DNA from: Alviniconcha marisindica | Taxonomy: Eukaryota > Mollusca > Gastropoda > Provannidae | NCBI GenBank assembly: GCA_018857735.1 | Contig: JABMCL010002025.1 | Coordinates: 580,001 to 644,000, forward strand | Reading direction: 5' to 3' | DNA: 64,000 bases | In this document: positions 1 to 34,855 of the stretch, piece by piece | Layout of the letters: each line of letters opens with the position of its first letter | Numbering within the stretch: the stretch's first letter is position 1 | Notes under the pieces: model-generated | The model's input: the letters and a program-made list of their open reading frames with translations, nothing else | The model's database searches: none | What the model was told of the DNA's origin: nothing | Position numbers and translations under genes: made by a program

Positions 1-59
1 AGACGTAGTACACAGATGCGAAATCTTGCTCTGTTTCTGTGACATTCTCTTTTTTCCTC

Positions 60-339
60 TGTACACAAGCAGGTGAAATGATGTTGTGTTTCTGTGGCAT
101 CATGACATGAATTACCTTTTTTCCTGTGTGTAGATGAGCGGTAAAATGACATTCTGTTTCTGTGGCATCGTGACGTAAACTACCTTTTTTCCTGTGTGTA
201 GACGTGCGGGTGAAATGACATTCTGTTTCTGTGGCATCGTGACGTGAACTACCGTTTTTCTTGTGTGTAGACGAGTGGGTAAAATGACGTTCTGTTTCTG
301 TGGCATAGTGACATAAACTGCCTTTTTTCCTGTGTGTAG
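60..339 (+). repeat. ~68-bp tandem repeat containing the exon A splice acceptor
   Basis: About four units of 68 bp share tgtttctgtggcat..gtga, then ttttttcctgtgtgtag and a copy of the exon start (acgagcgggtgaaa or close variants). The last unit runs straight into the real exon A at 340. Three upstream copies keep the pyrimidine tract and TAG; the first has cacaag instead. Confidence 0.85.
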
Positions 340-23281
<22,942 letters not shown>

Positions 23282-23750
23282 GCGGATGTTGGAGGAGGAG
23301 GATGAAGACATCGAGCAAGCGCGGACAGCGGGTCGTTAGGCGTGAAGCGGCAACAACGCCTGCTGATCTGAGTGCATCGTTTCATGATCTGCAGAGCTGG
23401 ATGAGTGATATTTCTTGTCATTCGTTCAGAGAGGTGGCACATAAAAGAATACATTATTATCATCATATACGTCATTTTGACGAGAACGTTTTGTATGTGC
23501 TGTGTTTTTTTGGGCTTTGCGGTGTTTCTTATCCTCAGGTGCCCGTGCGAGTGATGGCATGCTAAAATCATATTACGTACTTCTTGCATATCATGGCACA
23601 TAAAAGAATACATTATTATTGTCATACGTCATTTTGAGAACAACTCTTTCTTTTTTCTTTTTAGCTTTGCGGTGTTTCTAATCCTCAGGTGTCCGTGTGA
23701 GTGATGGCATGCTAAAATAAAATTACGTACTTCTTGCATATCAAGGAGCT
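23282..23750 (+). other. Probable 3' UTR of the elongase with a ~150-bp direct duplication
   Basis: After the stop codon a stretch beginning ggcacataaaagaatacatt and running through tcctcaggtg, gtgatggcatgctaaaat and acgtacttcttgcatatca occurs twice, at about 23432-23592 and 23593-23743. The second copy carries AATAAA at 23716-23721, where the first has a T (aaatcata). The AATAAA is a plausible poly(A) signal, but the true 3' end is not shown by the sequence. Confidence 0.5.
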
Positions 23751-24842
23751 GCAGGCCACAGTAAACTTCCTGTCTGAACAAATGGTGTGCAGTTTAGGGC
23801 ATCTGTTGTCAGCGAAAGATACGCTGCTCACATGGTGATCCTTCCCTTTTTCTTTTTTTTTACCCAGCGGGAAATTATTCTTTCCGTAACTTGAAGCAAA
23901 ACCGGTAAAGCTTTTTTGATGCGTATATATATATATATATATAGAGAGAGAGAAAATGGCTTTATTTTGTATCACTGTTTTGTTTTTTTATTTCCAAGAG
24001 TGGAATGAGTGTGCTTAGTGTCTATTGGAAGAAAACAGTATTAGCTTCTGCAGGTTTGTACCGCTTTTGTCTCATGTGATGAGATTGGGGTTTCCCAAGT
24101 GGAGGCAAATGCTTATCAATGTTAACTTGTTGCCAGGAAAGAGAATGCGTCACCCACTGATGAACATTGAAATGTCTGACAGTGGCACCAACATGTTTGA
24201 AAGATTTTACCTCAATGTTTTTCTCACTGATGCACAGTCAACGTGGCCCCCTTTTGTGGGCATGAGTTCACAGAAAGAAAATGGATTTGTTGATGCAAAT
24301 CACATTAGCAGCCAAAGGAGCAGTGTTTTTCTTCTGCACCTGCTGATTGGCTAGTCGTGACTTGTCATTCAAATCTCGGCAACACATTGATTTGGTTCTT
24401 CATTCCTTTCATTTAAGAGCTGGTCTCCTTGGGTGCAACTGGCTTGGTTGCTCATTTGTTGCGAGCATCTAGGCTCAAAATTTGCGTCATCTTGTTAAAT
24501 GTCCTTATGGAGAAAAAAGTCTGAAGTGGTTAAACAAAAAGCGAAAAGTTCCATTGTGCGCTTTAGTTTTAAAGCTCTTACCCATCCTCTCAGGATATCG
24601 AGTCTTGGAGGGTGGGCACAGCTGGCACTATGGGCATGTAGAATGAAACAACAGAGACATAAAGCAGAAGGAATTTAAATGGATATTTGGTTCTATCTCG
24701 CAAACTCTTTTTTGTCTGTGTCATGTCAATCTGGTGAATAGTTTGCAGTGTCCATTCTCACGCGCATTTGATGACAGCAGCTAACACTGCTGTGCAGACT
24801 GCCCGATGCTGGCATTTTGTTGAACATCTGTGATACTGTTCA
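23751..24842. other. Intergenic sequence downstream of the elongase
   Basis: It is AT-rich, with a short (AT)n(AG)n at 23929-23952. The frame at 24025-24354 has no recognisable domain and is probably chance. No gene is called. Confidence 0.5.
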
Positions 24843-25068
24843 GATCCAAACACATAAAAGGTTCAAAATAATGCTATTCATTAGGACAAAACAAAGTGCA
24901 CATTTTCAGGGTAATCCCCTTTGTGAAGCTGCAAAACGACACTGAAGCAACAATTAAACTATGAAAAATGGTGAAAGATGAGATGGCGAGCTAATCCACT
25001 GATCTTTTTTGGGTTGAGCTATGTCCAGTGCTTGGAAGAATGTTGGCATTCTTTTATGTGTTTGGATC
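24843..25068. mobile_element. GATCCAAACA foldback element, copy b
   Basis: The inverted ends are an exact match: gatccaaacacataaaag at the left and cttttatgtgtttggatc at the right. The non-coding interior includes gatgagatggcgagctaatc cactgatc, which is shared with copies at 34.65 and 37.4 kb. Confidence 0.8.
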
Positions 25069-28000
25069 CTGTTTTAGAACGCTAGTTGTTTCAGATTTTT
25101 GTGATACTGTCAGTTCTGTGCATGTATAATTTTCAGAGGCATTTTGTCCGTTGCCTTTTTGAGCGGTGTTTTCATGTTGCACAAGCCGCTGGCAAGAAAG
25201 GTTCACATCGAAAAAGTTCACTGTGCTGTAAGTGAGTGTTACTTTTGTTCATCAGCGGCTCACAGACCAGCTGTGAAGGCGAGTGTTCAGCACTTTTGAT
25301 TGCTCTCAAACTGAGCTGCTTCACTTTAATCCATTGGATTCTTTGAGGTTAGCTTGTGTGGAAAGATTGATTATTTCCCTGTGTGTGTGTGTGTTGTGTG
25401 AAAATGAGGATGAACTAGATTTTGAATATTCATGACAGCATCTTTCCAAGAAAACTTTTACGAAAACTTATGCAAATCCTGAAGACTAACAGGCAACTGA
25501 TGTATAGTTGTGATAATGACAAGTGTATTCATATATAATTATACAAGTGTGCATATATTATTTGCTTTTGCATGATCTCACTGAGTTCACACGCTCATGA
25601 TTATTTACTGCACATCTGATTTATGCTGTGTATGTTTGACGTGCCGATAGCTGCCGTGCGGTCATCATGGTCGTCAAGTCGGTTTGGCAATCAGCAACAT
25701 AAATTATTATCTTTTTTTCATTTATATTGGATTTAAAAAACACACTCTGGTCCCCCATGACACCTCCCCATGCAACAATTATTTGAGTGTGAGTGGAGTC
25801 CATCACGTCTTCGTTGATTTTTTTCTGTTGAGCTTTACATCTCGTCTCCTTAAACATGCCAATACCACTGAACTTACGTTTTCGTTTTTGGACACTGTGT
25901 CAGTGCTAAACTGATGTTACTCTTTTCGGCTACTGTAAGATCATGTTTTTAAGAGTTTCTGGTCTGTTGTTTTAGCTTCATTTTGCACTGAAGGTAATGA
26001 ACTAAAGGTGTTGACAAATTTTGTCAATGTCAAACATTGGGCGCTACAGAAGATTCTTGAAACATTTTGGTTCATACAGCTGACCACTAATCCATCATTT
26101 CTGCCTCAAATGTCAACTTTTGGTTTAAATCACACAGTTTAGAAAAACAACAACTTTTGGTTTAAATCACACAGCTTAGAAAAACAACAACTTTTGGTTT
26201 AAATCACACAGTTTAGAAAAACAACAACTTTTGGTTTAAATCACACAGCTTAGAAAAACAACATTTGGTTTAAATCACACAGCTTAGAATTCTAAAAACG
26301 TTTTCTTGACAGCACAAACGGCCAGGGATTGATATAGAAGCTTCCCATTTGGAAGATTTTGATTGTCTGCTAGTTAATTGAATAGAATATATCTAGGGAA
26401 ATTGTCTATTTAATGTTAGTTGCTGTTTTTATTTTAAATTTAGAGTTCTGGTGGAACAAATTTGTTGTTGTTGCTGTTAGCGACAGCTAGCCAAGCTGAC
26501 GTTTGTGTGTGCAATGATGGGCATGTGCATTGCTTGGAATCTTCTTTTCAATTGCCGCTACACTGAGAGTCCAGTCTGCAGGATGAATGTGGCCGTCTTC
26601 TCCAGTTCCTCCTTGCTGCCGTAGAGTTTGGTGTGTAGCTGGACTGCTGCTTGGAATCCGACAATCCACTTGTTTTCTTTTCTCACTTTTGTCGACACTT
26701 CTACTGAGTACAATAAGTAGCAGAACCTTACAGCTGCCTTCCAGGATTGGTCTTATCAGGACCTACCTGTATGATGAGCAAATAGAGTTTCAGGCAGATA
26801 GCCTCTAATCCCGATTTGCTAAAGGGTCTGTAAGTCAAGTTCTCCTTCTGCATGCACATATTGTTATAAGGCTCCGAAATGTTCATTTTACGGATCAGGA
26901 AATTCCATTGTTTTTACCAACAATGCAATGTGTACGACATCGAAAATTTGATGCTGACTGGACATCACATCAAAAAATCAAAGTTCACTTTGATATTTGA
27001 TAGTAGCAGACGTCAGTGACCTAGTGACCCTATCCCATTCAAAATTTCCCTGCCCCTTCATTGTCGTCTTTGTTGATTATAATGTGTCTTGATGTATGAT
27101 TCCAAAACTTTCTTGAAATATTTGTGGTCTTCGATGGTACATGGGATGATTTTGGTCTGTACAAGTGTTCATTTTCTCCTCAGCCCCTGTTGGTAACAGC
27201 AACATCAGAACCACCATTTTTATACATTTAGGCTGCTTAAATATTGCAAAACGAGTCGAACCTTAAACGCGTTAAGGCCGGCTGGATAGTCCTGCTTAGG
27301 CTCCACATATGCCAATTTTTTCAGCATCACTGTTTGGAAGATAAACGCGAGTAAGGGGGCTAGTTGCTCTTCATACACGTAGGCCCAGATCTTAAACAGC
27401 TGAATTGAGATTGGTCAGAAGTGACCCAGTATTTGCACAACAAATTGTTGCATTACGAAGCCTCGTACGCTAGGCTCGCTGTATATAATTTATAAAGCTT
27501 TTGCATAATATTTTTTCCCCGCAATGGCCTTGATGCTTCTGTTGATTGCTTGGTGTGCAACAGGGTCAAAGGGCACAAAAAATAATTGGCAATACTTACG
27601 CTGTAATACTTCTGTGCTTGGTCAGAAACGGGGTATTTTCTGCGCAGTATACCTTGATTGTCCATCTTGACGATCTGCTGCTGCACTCACTGGCTCTGGA
27701 AGCCTTCCTACTGGCGTTGCTTATTATCAGTGATCTGTAACGTGCAATTTCACACCAAAGCAAGCGAATCGAGGGGTAATATAATGGAAGTGCAGCACGC
27801 TCAATTTGTAGAAAACGTTCCACACGTTAATTTTTACCTGCCATCCGTATTCATTTGACTGAAAACGGGAAATTAGTGGTCTGGGTAGTGACAGAGAGGT
27901 TCCTCGTGGGAACAGCCACGATCATTATCCATTTTTACCCATGAAAGATGCCCGAGATCAAATTGCAACTGCAGCTAGCTGGGAAACCATTGCAGCATTT

Positions 28001-28580
28001 TATAGGTTTGTTGACATTGCCATGTAATGTTTACATGGTTTCAGGGTTTGTGTAGGACTCGCGCACTCAGATTGTAGACTGAATCACAGATTGATACCAT
28101 TGCATTTGTACATAAATATACAAGTAGTTGAAGTTCTTTTCTGTTGATGGTTTCTGAAGTTGAAGTTCTTTTCTGATCATGACTTGGGTCTGAGTGACTT
28201 TCTAAATTTTGGCATTTTTGTTTGTATACAGCTGGCGAATGTTTTTTTTCTTTTTTTCTTTTTCAAGCATCACTATGTTTGTCAGTTTGGGGCACAGACT
28301 GTTCCTTTGTGTCAACGAGTTTCCTCACTTTTTTCGAGGCATTTCCGAGTGTTGAACTGAGTTGGGTACATAATTATTCTCTAACATAAAGATGTGTGTT
28401 TCTGCGCGTGTGTATGACAAAATCGTGGCATCTTTTGAAAGTATAATATATGACTGCCAAAATGTGTAAACAGTGTGTCCTGTTTCTCTTACTACTTGTT
28501 TGACAGTGTTTGGCCGACATGGGAAAAATATGGGTCTCTGTAATGGTCAGTGGTTGCCAGGTTGTCCATGAGAAGAATCT
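25069..28580. other. Intergenic region with a small ~36-bp repeat (26125-26290)
   Basis: About five copies of aacaacaacttttggtttaa atcacacagcttagaaa occupy 26125-26290. Otherwise the sequence is unique, and no coding exon or RNA gene was recognised on either strand. Confidence 0.5.
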
Positions 28581-28584
28581 CACA

Positions 28585-29095
28585 CTCTGGGGGATGACCT
28601 GGTATATGCAGTCACACACTCTGGGGATGACCTGGTATATGCAGTCGCACACTCTGGGGATGACCTGGTATATGCAGTCACACACTCTGGGGATGACCTG
28701 GTTTATATGCACTCACACACCCTTGGGACGACCTGGTATATGCATTCACACACTCTGGGGACAACCTGGTATATGCAACTGCACACCCTGGGGACGACCT
28801 GGTATATGCAACCACACACCCAGGGGACGACTTGGTATATGCAGCCACACACTCTGGGGATGACCTGGTATATGCAGCCACACACTCTGGGGATGACCTG
28901 TATATGCAGTCACACACTCTAGGGATGACCTGGTATATGCAACCACACACTGGGGAAGAACTGGTATATGCAGTCACACTCTAGGGATGACCTGGTATAT
29001 GCAATCACACACCCTGGGGATGACCTGGTATATGCAATCACACACCCTGTGGATGACCTGGTATATGCAACCACACACTCTGGGGACGACCTGTG
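28585..29095 (+). repeat. 33-bp minisatellite, ~15 copies
   Basis: The unit is gcagtcacacactctgggga tgacctggtatat. The 33-bp period keeps several frames open, and these are by-products. 29096-29125 is a short GT tract. Confidence 0.9.
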
Positions 29096-29845
29096 TGTGT
29101 GCGCGTGCGAGTGTGTGTGTGTGTGTACTAAAATGTGCATGTCTGTAGGCCTCTGTAAGCTCTCCCGGCTCTTACAAGATGGGGCACCATAAATTATTTA
29201 TAATTATTAATGAGCTAGATGAAAGAATAAAATTCCTGAGTATGCTGAGGTGTGAACATTGAATTAGGTGAACAAAAATGCAAGTTCAAAAACACAGAAT
29301 GCAAACATCGTTTTCCTTTAAAAGAAAAAAAAAAAAGGCTTTCAGTTCAAGCATTCACAAAGAAAGGAAAATGTGTAGATTCTAGAAACAAAGAAGTGTT
29401 TATAGGATAAGATCTGCAACAAATGCACAACTATATCACAGTTTTTTTCTCTCAAACTCCACATCCCCAGTATTTAAAACAAACACGCGTAAAACTATTT
29501 TCTCATCTAAAACATGAACAAAACAGCTGAAGGGGGAAGAAGGAGAGTAAGAGACAGGTGGGTGGGGGGGAATTATAGGTACACTCCAGTCACAGGTACT
29601 GTGTGAGCAAGCCACAGTTTTGCCAAAACCTGTCATTTACGCATGTAGCTGCAAAGCTGATTTACTTCCCCCCCCCCCCCCCCCCCCAAGTCTGATGGGA
29701 GTCAAGTTGTTAACAACAGCCTTAACAACCGCTACGTAAGTACATCCACAAATGCAGCAAGTTCTCTAGTGTGCTTTTAACTGGATAAATACACATCAGA
29801 TCATAATTATGATCCAATGAGGCTGTACAGCACTGAAGACTATCG
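29096..29845. other. Intergenic sequence with a poly(C) tract at 29668-29687
   Basis: The sequence is unique apart from an A run near 29325 and about 20 C at 29668-29687. No gene is seen. Confidence 0.5.
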
Positions 29846-30520
29846 CTTCATGTGATTGGCTGACATATCAACAGCCCAAATTTAGGCTGTTCAGGGTGCC
29901 ACTCTGATTGGCTGACGTATCAACAGCCCAAATTTATGCAGTTCAGGGTTTCACTGATTGGCTGACATATCAATCCAGCCCAAATTTAGGCAGTTCAAGG
30001 TGCCACTGATTGGCTGACATATCCAACAGCCCAAATTTAGGCAGTTCAGGGTGCCACTCTGATTGGCTGACATATCAACAGCCCAAATTTAGGCAGTTCA
30101 GGGTGCCACTCTGATTGGCTGACATATCAACAGCCCAAATTTAGGCAGTTCAGGGTTTCCATCTGATTGGCTGACATATCAACAGCCCAAATTTAGGCAG
30201 TTCAGGGTTTCACTGATTGGCTGACATATCAACAGCCCAAATTTAGGCAGTTCAGGGTTTCACTGATTGGCTGACATATCAACAGCCCAAATTTAGGCAG
30301 TTCAGGGTGCCACTGATTGGCTGACATACCAACAGCCCAAATTTAGGCAGTTCAGGGTTTCACTGATTGGCTGACATACCAACAGCCCAAATTTAGGCAG
30401 TTCAGGGTTTCACTGATTGGCTGACATACCAACAGCCCAAATTTAGGCAGTTCAGGGTTTCACTGATTGGCTGACATACCAACAGCCCAAATTTAGGCAG
30501 TTCAAGGTGCCACTCTGACT
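29845..30520 (+). repeat. ~53-bp repeat with inverted CCAAT motifs, ~13 copies
   Basis: The unit is gattggctgacatatcaaca gcccaaatttaggcagttca gggtttcact. Each copy holds ATTGG, the reverse of a CCAAT box, in a GATTGGCTGA context. There is no evidence that it regulates anything. Confidence 0.9.
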
Positions 30521-30569
30521 GGATGACGTATCAACAGCCCCGAGTCATGCAATTCAGGGTGGAAATTAG

Positions 30570-30950
30570 GGGAACAGGGCTAGATCAGTGGTTACAGCAT
30601 CAGATTCGTGATTGAAAGGTCCCATAGGGGAACGGGGATAGATCAGTGGTTAGAGCATCAGATTCGTGATTGAAAGATCCCGTAGGGGAACAGGGATAGA
30701 TCAGTGGTTAGAGCATCAGATTCGTGATTGGAAGGTCCCGGGTTCGAGTCCCGGCGGGAGAATTTTCTTCTCCAGGGTCATCTTTCTGTGCTGACTCATT
30801 TCTGTATCCGTTCCAGCCTGGTGTTACTGCAGTAGCACATAAAAGATCCCGGTCATTCTGCCAAAAGTGCAGGTGGCTGTACAGCTAAACACACATACAC
30901 CCTACATATGTGGCTTTGAATGGAGTGACACTATAAACTGGCGCATGGAT
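30570..30950 (+). mobile_element. tRNA-headed SINE with its head in three tandem copies
   Basis: The third head copy (about 30684-30760) has an A-box-like tagatcagtggttagagca and an exact B box GGTTCGAGTCC within ggtcccgggttcgagtcccg. Two 5' partial copies, starting about 30570 and 30628, stop at ggtcccatagg / gatcccgtagg before the B box. A tRNA-unrelated body follows (gcagtagcacataaaagatc ccggtcattctgcc, aagtgcaggtggctgtacag). The loop reads TTCGTGA (threonine-CGT-like), but the anticodon stem does not pair, so it is not a tRNA gene. Confidence 0.7.
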
Positions 30951-31110
30951 GAATGATGTCCACAGAACTTGTGCCAAGACAGCAGCAGTTTCACATGGCA
31001 TCAACCATGCAACAACCAAAGAGCGCTATCAGTACACCACTTCCATGGATATTAATAACACACAGGGGTCACGCTGCCTTTTAGAGATTTGCATCAACCA
31101 ATGCAAAACG
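30951..31110 (+). mobile_element. Fragment of a second dispersed short element
   Basis: The segment ccacagaacttgtgccaaga cagcagcagtttcacatggc is shared with 53835-54050 (same strand) and 46090-46335 (opposite strand). This copy lacks the tail present in those two. A detached tail-like piece (agtgagtctgctcgagagca, gcgctatataaa) lies at 32075-32165. Confidence 0.6.
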
Positions 31111-32602
31111 TGTATTTTGCATCAATGGCACGAAAAATACGTACAGTATAAACTAGAATTAACGCACATTACAAAGCCAGAATGATAGTAACCTGATTGT
31201 AGCTCACGGTGAGCAGACGATAATAGTATAAAGAAGGTCTATCCGTGCACAAAAAATGTTGTATCATTCAGTAAATTTGCCGTTCACAGAAAAAGTTTGA
31301 ACAGATCAGAACATTGTACACGAAGCATTTTTTAAAATGGAAGAACTGCAGCAGATGATGTCGGCAAACCCAGTTCTCATCTATCGCAGGATTCAGTAAC
31401 GAGATGAAGTTGAAGTCGAGGCTGCCGCCATTTTCTCTCATTTGTATTTGGGGTCGACACGTGTTTTCGATTTCGTAGTCTTTTACCTTTGAGTAAATTC
31501 TGATAATATTACACGCTGACAAAGTAGGCATACTGGGTGGTTCCAGGTTCCATATCTGGGATTGTGTCCTCCGTCGATTGACCGGAAAATATCACTGATC
31601 AGTTCGGCAAAATGTCTGGCCAGTCTGATACAGGAACCAATCTTCTTCCAGATTTATACGGGTTCATTAGAATTTCTTTTTCAAATTCATTGTATTCTTT
31701 TTTCGGAAAAGTATGTGAATTTTATTCACAGACAGGGCACTACCGACTATAAGGCACATTAAATAAGATTTTAGGAAAACTTTCACTGTCGCCTTATAGT
31801 CCAAAAATTACGGTAGCTGACGGGAAGTTACACGTTTATTTCGCTGTCCAGATTCTGCCCTTCACTGACTGGACTTGAACGGCTGAGATGACACTGAGTT
31901 TGCAAGTAGATCTAGTGTTGAGTGACGCGGCATCCACCAGTGAGGCATAACTTGTTTAATCGGTGTTGTCATTTTGCGTACGGTGACGCAGCGATGTGGC
32001 TAAAATGCGTACGGCACCCGAAAAATGCAATATTTACGCAAAACTTTCGAATGAGCGCGACCCCTGACACACTATAAAAAATATAGTCACTCATTCAGAA
32101 TTACATGCGACACTTGCACAGTGAGTCTGCTCGAGAGCAGAGACTAGCGCTATATAAAAGGGATGAATAATAATGTCACCTGCATCATGTGACCTTGAAA
32201 GGTCAATGTTTTAGGCTCAAGTTTCATGGACAGCGATTCCGATTCTCATGGCACCGCAGCATTGCTGCCGCATTTTCAACAAGACTGTTTTGTCGTGGTG
32301 CATAATTCTTGATCATGACATCACAGTTCAAAGTACACTAAAACAAAAACAAAAAAGCATAGCTCTGCGTCCGTAGATACGCCAATATAATTATAAGCGA
32401 TGCACCTGAGTTGGCTGTGCCCAGGAGAGATCAAGAACAGGGAGATGGAGCTGGATTCTCACAGCTGGATGGATGGTCTTGCTACTGAGCCGTTCCTCAA
32501 CAGTTGTTTTTCGGACACTGTCTTTTTGTGTGACTGTACAGCTGTTTCAACAGCAATTAGTGAGTACACAAGTTGCTTCGCACTGGTGGGGTCTCCACCT
32601 CC
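31111..32602. other. Intergenic sequence, mostly unique
   Basis: It holds the SINE-tail fragment at 32075-32165 and a short inverted pair, actataaggcacatt / cgccttatagt, around 31746-31800. TTTATT at 31835-31840 would read AATAAA on the - strand and could serve the BRCT-like reading frame, but it is 1.26 kb past that stop. Confidence 0.45.
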
Positions 32603-32833
32603 TTAACCCCTTCACAGCCACGATGTCACTTTAAGAACGACCAATAACGGTGCGAAATTTCAAACCCGTAAGCCTTTCTGTTTTCTTTTTTGCGCTGGCA
32701 TGTGAAAGGATAATCATGAAAACGCAAAAAATTGAAAGTAGATGTTATAGGACCAGAAAATATACTGTTTGCAGGCACGTCCCTGCGTCTTTCAGCCCGG
32801 AAATTTTACAGGCTGGGGCAGTGAAGGGGTTAA
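32603..32833. mobile_element. piggyBac-like MITE (family 1), copy 1
   Basis: TTAA at 32603-32606 and 32830-32833 flanks a 223-bp element starting CCCCTTCACAGCC and ending GGCAGTGAAGGGG (inverted). The whole interior is shared with 59291-59501 (for example gcatgtgaaagga, actgtttgcaggc, ttcagcccggaaattt). Confidence 0.8.
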
Positions 32834-32926
32834 CATCGTTGTTCTGACAGTGGCTGACAGTCTCTTCCGTCTTTACGTGTCAGAGTGCTAGGACGAGCTA
32901 CTCTCAGGTACCTGATGCCCCCTGTT

Positions 32927-32985
32927 TCTGTGTTCCTAATAAGCCTAATGGTTTCTGTGGGCGGAAAGCACCACGAAAAAAAGAA
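32927..32985 (+). mobile_element. Single copy of the 9.7-kb satellite's parent tail
   Basis: The stretch ttcctaataagcctaatggt ttctgtgggcggaaagcacc matches the core of the 40-bp array at 9720-10400 (taatagtccttatggtctct gtggacataaagcaac). A third copy is at 55470-55512, so the motif is dispersed and probably the 3' end of a SINE-like element. Confidence 0.5.
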
Positions 32986-33096
32986 GAAGTTGGCTGCACA
33001 GCGAACCATGCGGTGCTGAACTAGCTCAAACTATTCCACAGCCAGACCAACAGCGCAGTTTGTCACGGCTGGGTCACGTGATCATGAACCATCCAA

Positions 33097-33213
33097 TCAC
33101 ACGTCGATGATGTAGGGTTCAGTCGGCACCAACTTGCTCTGTCGCAGGCACTCCTCCAGCCAATCGGAGTTGACGACGCAACAGCTGTGTCTGCCTCGCA
33201 CTTTCTTCACCTC
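33097..33213 (-). CDS. BRCT-like terminal exon
   Basis: The acceptor tgtgcattttcag ends at 33214, and 38 codons plus TGA follow (33099-33097). It encodes EVKKVRGRHSCCVVNSDWLE and ECLRQSKLVPTEPYIIDV. The pattern V(V)xxxWLxxCLxxxxLVPxxPY is the last third of a BRCT domain, including its conserved tryptophan. It joins in phase 0 to the exon at 33793. It may be the end of an extended CHD1L or of a separate gene. Confidence 0.75.
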   Translation of the reverse strand, partial: EVKKVRGRHSCCVVNSDWLEECLRQSKLVPTEPYIIDV

Positions 33214-33792
33214 CTGAAAATGCACATCGTGAAAAGGCTGGCTTGTAGATGGACAAAAGATTCAAAGACTCATGTTTTTTTTGGTGTGTGTGTGTGTGTA
33301 TATGTACGAACACTTGGGCATATTTGTGTATGTGTGTGTGTGTGTGTACTGTGTGTGTGTGGTGTAAATATCTGTTAATCCATATCCAAAAAATAACAAA
33401 TTTTCCTTCCTTTTTCTGCTGTTGTTTAAATACCCTTTTCAGTCTGCGAAAAACAAAACAAAAACATGTTGCTGGTGTGAATGTGCATATTATCTCCAAA
33501 TATATATTATCTCCAAACAGACATACCCCAAACCCTCATCAGGCAAAAAAAAAAACAAAAAAAAAAAGAAGAGAAAAAAAAGAGAGCATTAATTCATTGG
33601 GAGTTTTCCGCATCAAATGACACAGTGCATGGCTGCAGGCACAGAAAATCAAATGCATTGATAATTAGATGTAATTAGTGTTTCTGGACGAAAACGCTGC
33701 GACTACACAAGTGCCAAGGGTAAAAAAAAATCTGCGCTTTGAGTGAGTTAAGCGCTGAGAAAAGAACAAGATATGGGACGGAAGAGACTCAC

Positions 33793-33864
33793 CTGCATGT
33801 CAGTGTCCGAGGAGACAATGAGGTGGGTGGTGCTACCATGAACATAGCTGTCGATGTCGCCATC
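33793..33864 (-). CDS. BRCT-like middle exon (upstream edge uncertain)
   Basis: It encodes DGDIDSYVHGSTTHLIVSSD and TDMQ, then donor gtgagt at 33792. G-x-(I/V)-x-x-Y-x-x-x-x-THLI is the centre of a BRCT fold. No AG lies just before DGD. The nearest candidate is at about 33911 and would add SGLRGFGFLNLHTF, so the exon may run to about 33910. That added part is repeated three times further upstream (33.97-34.26 kb). Confidence 0.65.
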
Positions 33865-33884
33865 AAAAGTGTGAAGGTTAAGGA

Positions 33885-34300
33885 AACCAAAGCCACGCAG
33901 GCCCGACTCAAATAACAAATAACACACACAACATTTTAACAGCTTAGTTGTAGTTCGCTGATAAAAGTCTCCATCAAAGGTGTGAAGGTCAAGGTAAACA
34001 AAGCCAGGATGGAAACCAAAGCCACGCAGGCCCGACTCAAATAACGTAACACACGCAACATTTTAACAGCTTAGTTGTAGTTCGCTGATAAAAGTCTCCA
34101 TCAAAGGTGTGAAGGTCAAGGTAAACAAAGCCAGGATGGAAACCAAAGCCACGCACGCCCAACTCAAATAACGTAACACACACAACATTTTAACAGCTAA
34201 GTTGTAGTTCGCTGATAAAAGTCTCCATCAAAGGTGTGAAGGTCAAGGTAAACAAAGCCAAGATGGCCTGACTCAACAAATAATGCACACAACATTTTAA
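33885..34300 (-). repeat. ~125-bp repeat carrying the upstream edge of the BRCT-like exon, 3 copies
   Basis: Units of about 125 bp contain ccatcaaaggtgtgaaggtc aaggtaaacaaagcc. This is a diverged copy of the exon edge at 33861-33895 (ccatcaaaagtgtgaaggtt aaggaaaccaaagcc), with gcaacattttaacagct between. On the - strand each still reads LHTFDGD. Confidence 0.75.
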
Positions 34301-34520
34301 CAGCTAAGGCGAGGCTTTCCATCAAATCAGAAATTTTGAAGGGGGGTTTAATCTTTTTTTCTTTCACTCTGCAGAAACATTTCACTGGGAAGAAGAAAAT
34401 AATGCACACAACATTTTAACAGCTAAGGCGAGGCTTTCCATCAAATCGGAAATTTTGAAGGGGGGTTTAATCTTTTTTTCTTTCACTCTGCAGAAACATT
34501 TCACTGGGAAGAAGAAAATT
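34281..34520 (-). repeat. ~118-bp direct duplication
   Basis: Two nearly identical copies of aatgcacacaacattttaac agctaaggcgaggctttcca .. cactctgcagaaacatttca ctgggaagaagaaaa. Confidence 0.85.
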
Positions 34521-34649
34521 GTGTTATTTAATACAGAAATGTGGACCATTCTTCTTCTTCATTATACTGTGAGAATCTCAGTAGAAAACTGAATGAGACC
34601 TAGGGACGGTACAGAAAACACATGAATGCTGACATGAATGTAACACATG

Positions 34650-34855
34650 CTCCAAGCACATAAAATGTTCAAAAGAATGCTATTTATTACGACAAAACAC
34701 AACATGCAAATTCTGTGGGGTAACTGCCTTTATCGGGCTACAAAATGACATTTAAACAAGTTAAATGGTGAAAAACAACGAAAAATGAGATGGAGAGCTA
34801 ATCCACTTCTTTTCCGGGGTGAGCACGCTATGCCTGGTGTTTGGAAGGATCTACT
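34650..34855. mobile_element. GATCCAAACA foldback element, copy c (degraded)
   Basis: It shows ctccaagcacataaaatgtt caaaagaatgctatttatta at the left and gagatggagagctaatccac ttc at the right, as in copies b and d. The right terminal repeat is lost. Next to it, 34880-34940 carries one end of the 6456-6886 element. Confidence 0.6.

Noticed and set aside
24025..24354. A 109-codon + strand gene downstream of the elongase
   Set aside because: It has no recognisable domain or splice or promoter context, and its length is within chance for AT-rich sequence.
30684..30760. A functional tRNA-Thr gene
   Set aside because: The B box is intact, but the anticodon stem and acceptor stem do not pair properly, and head copies and a SINE body adjoin it.
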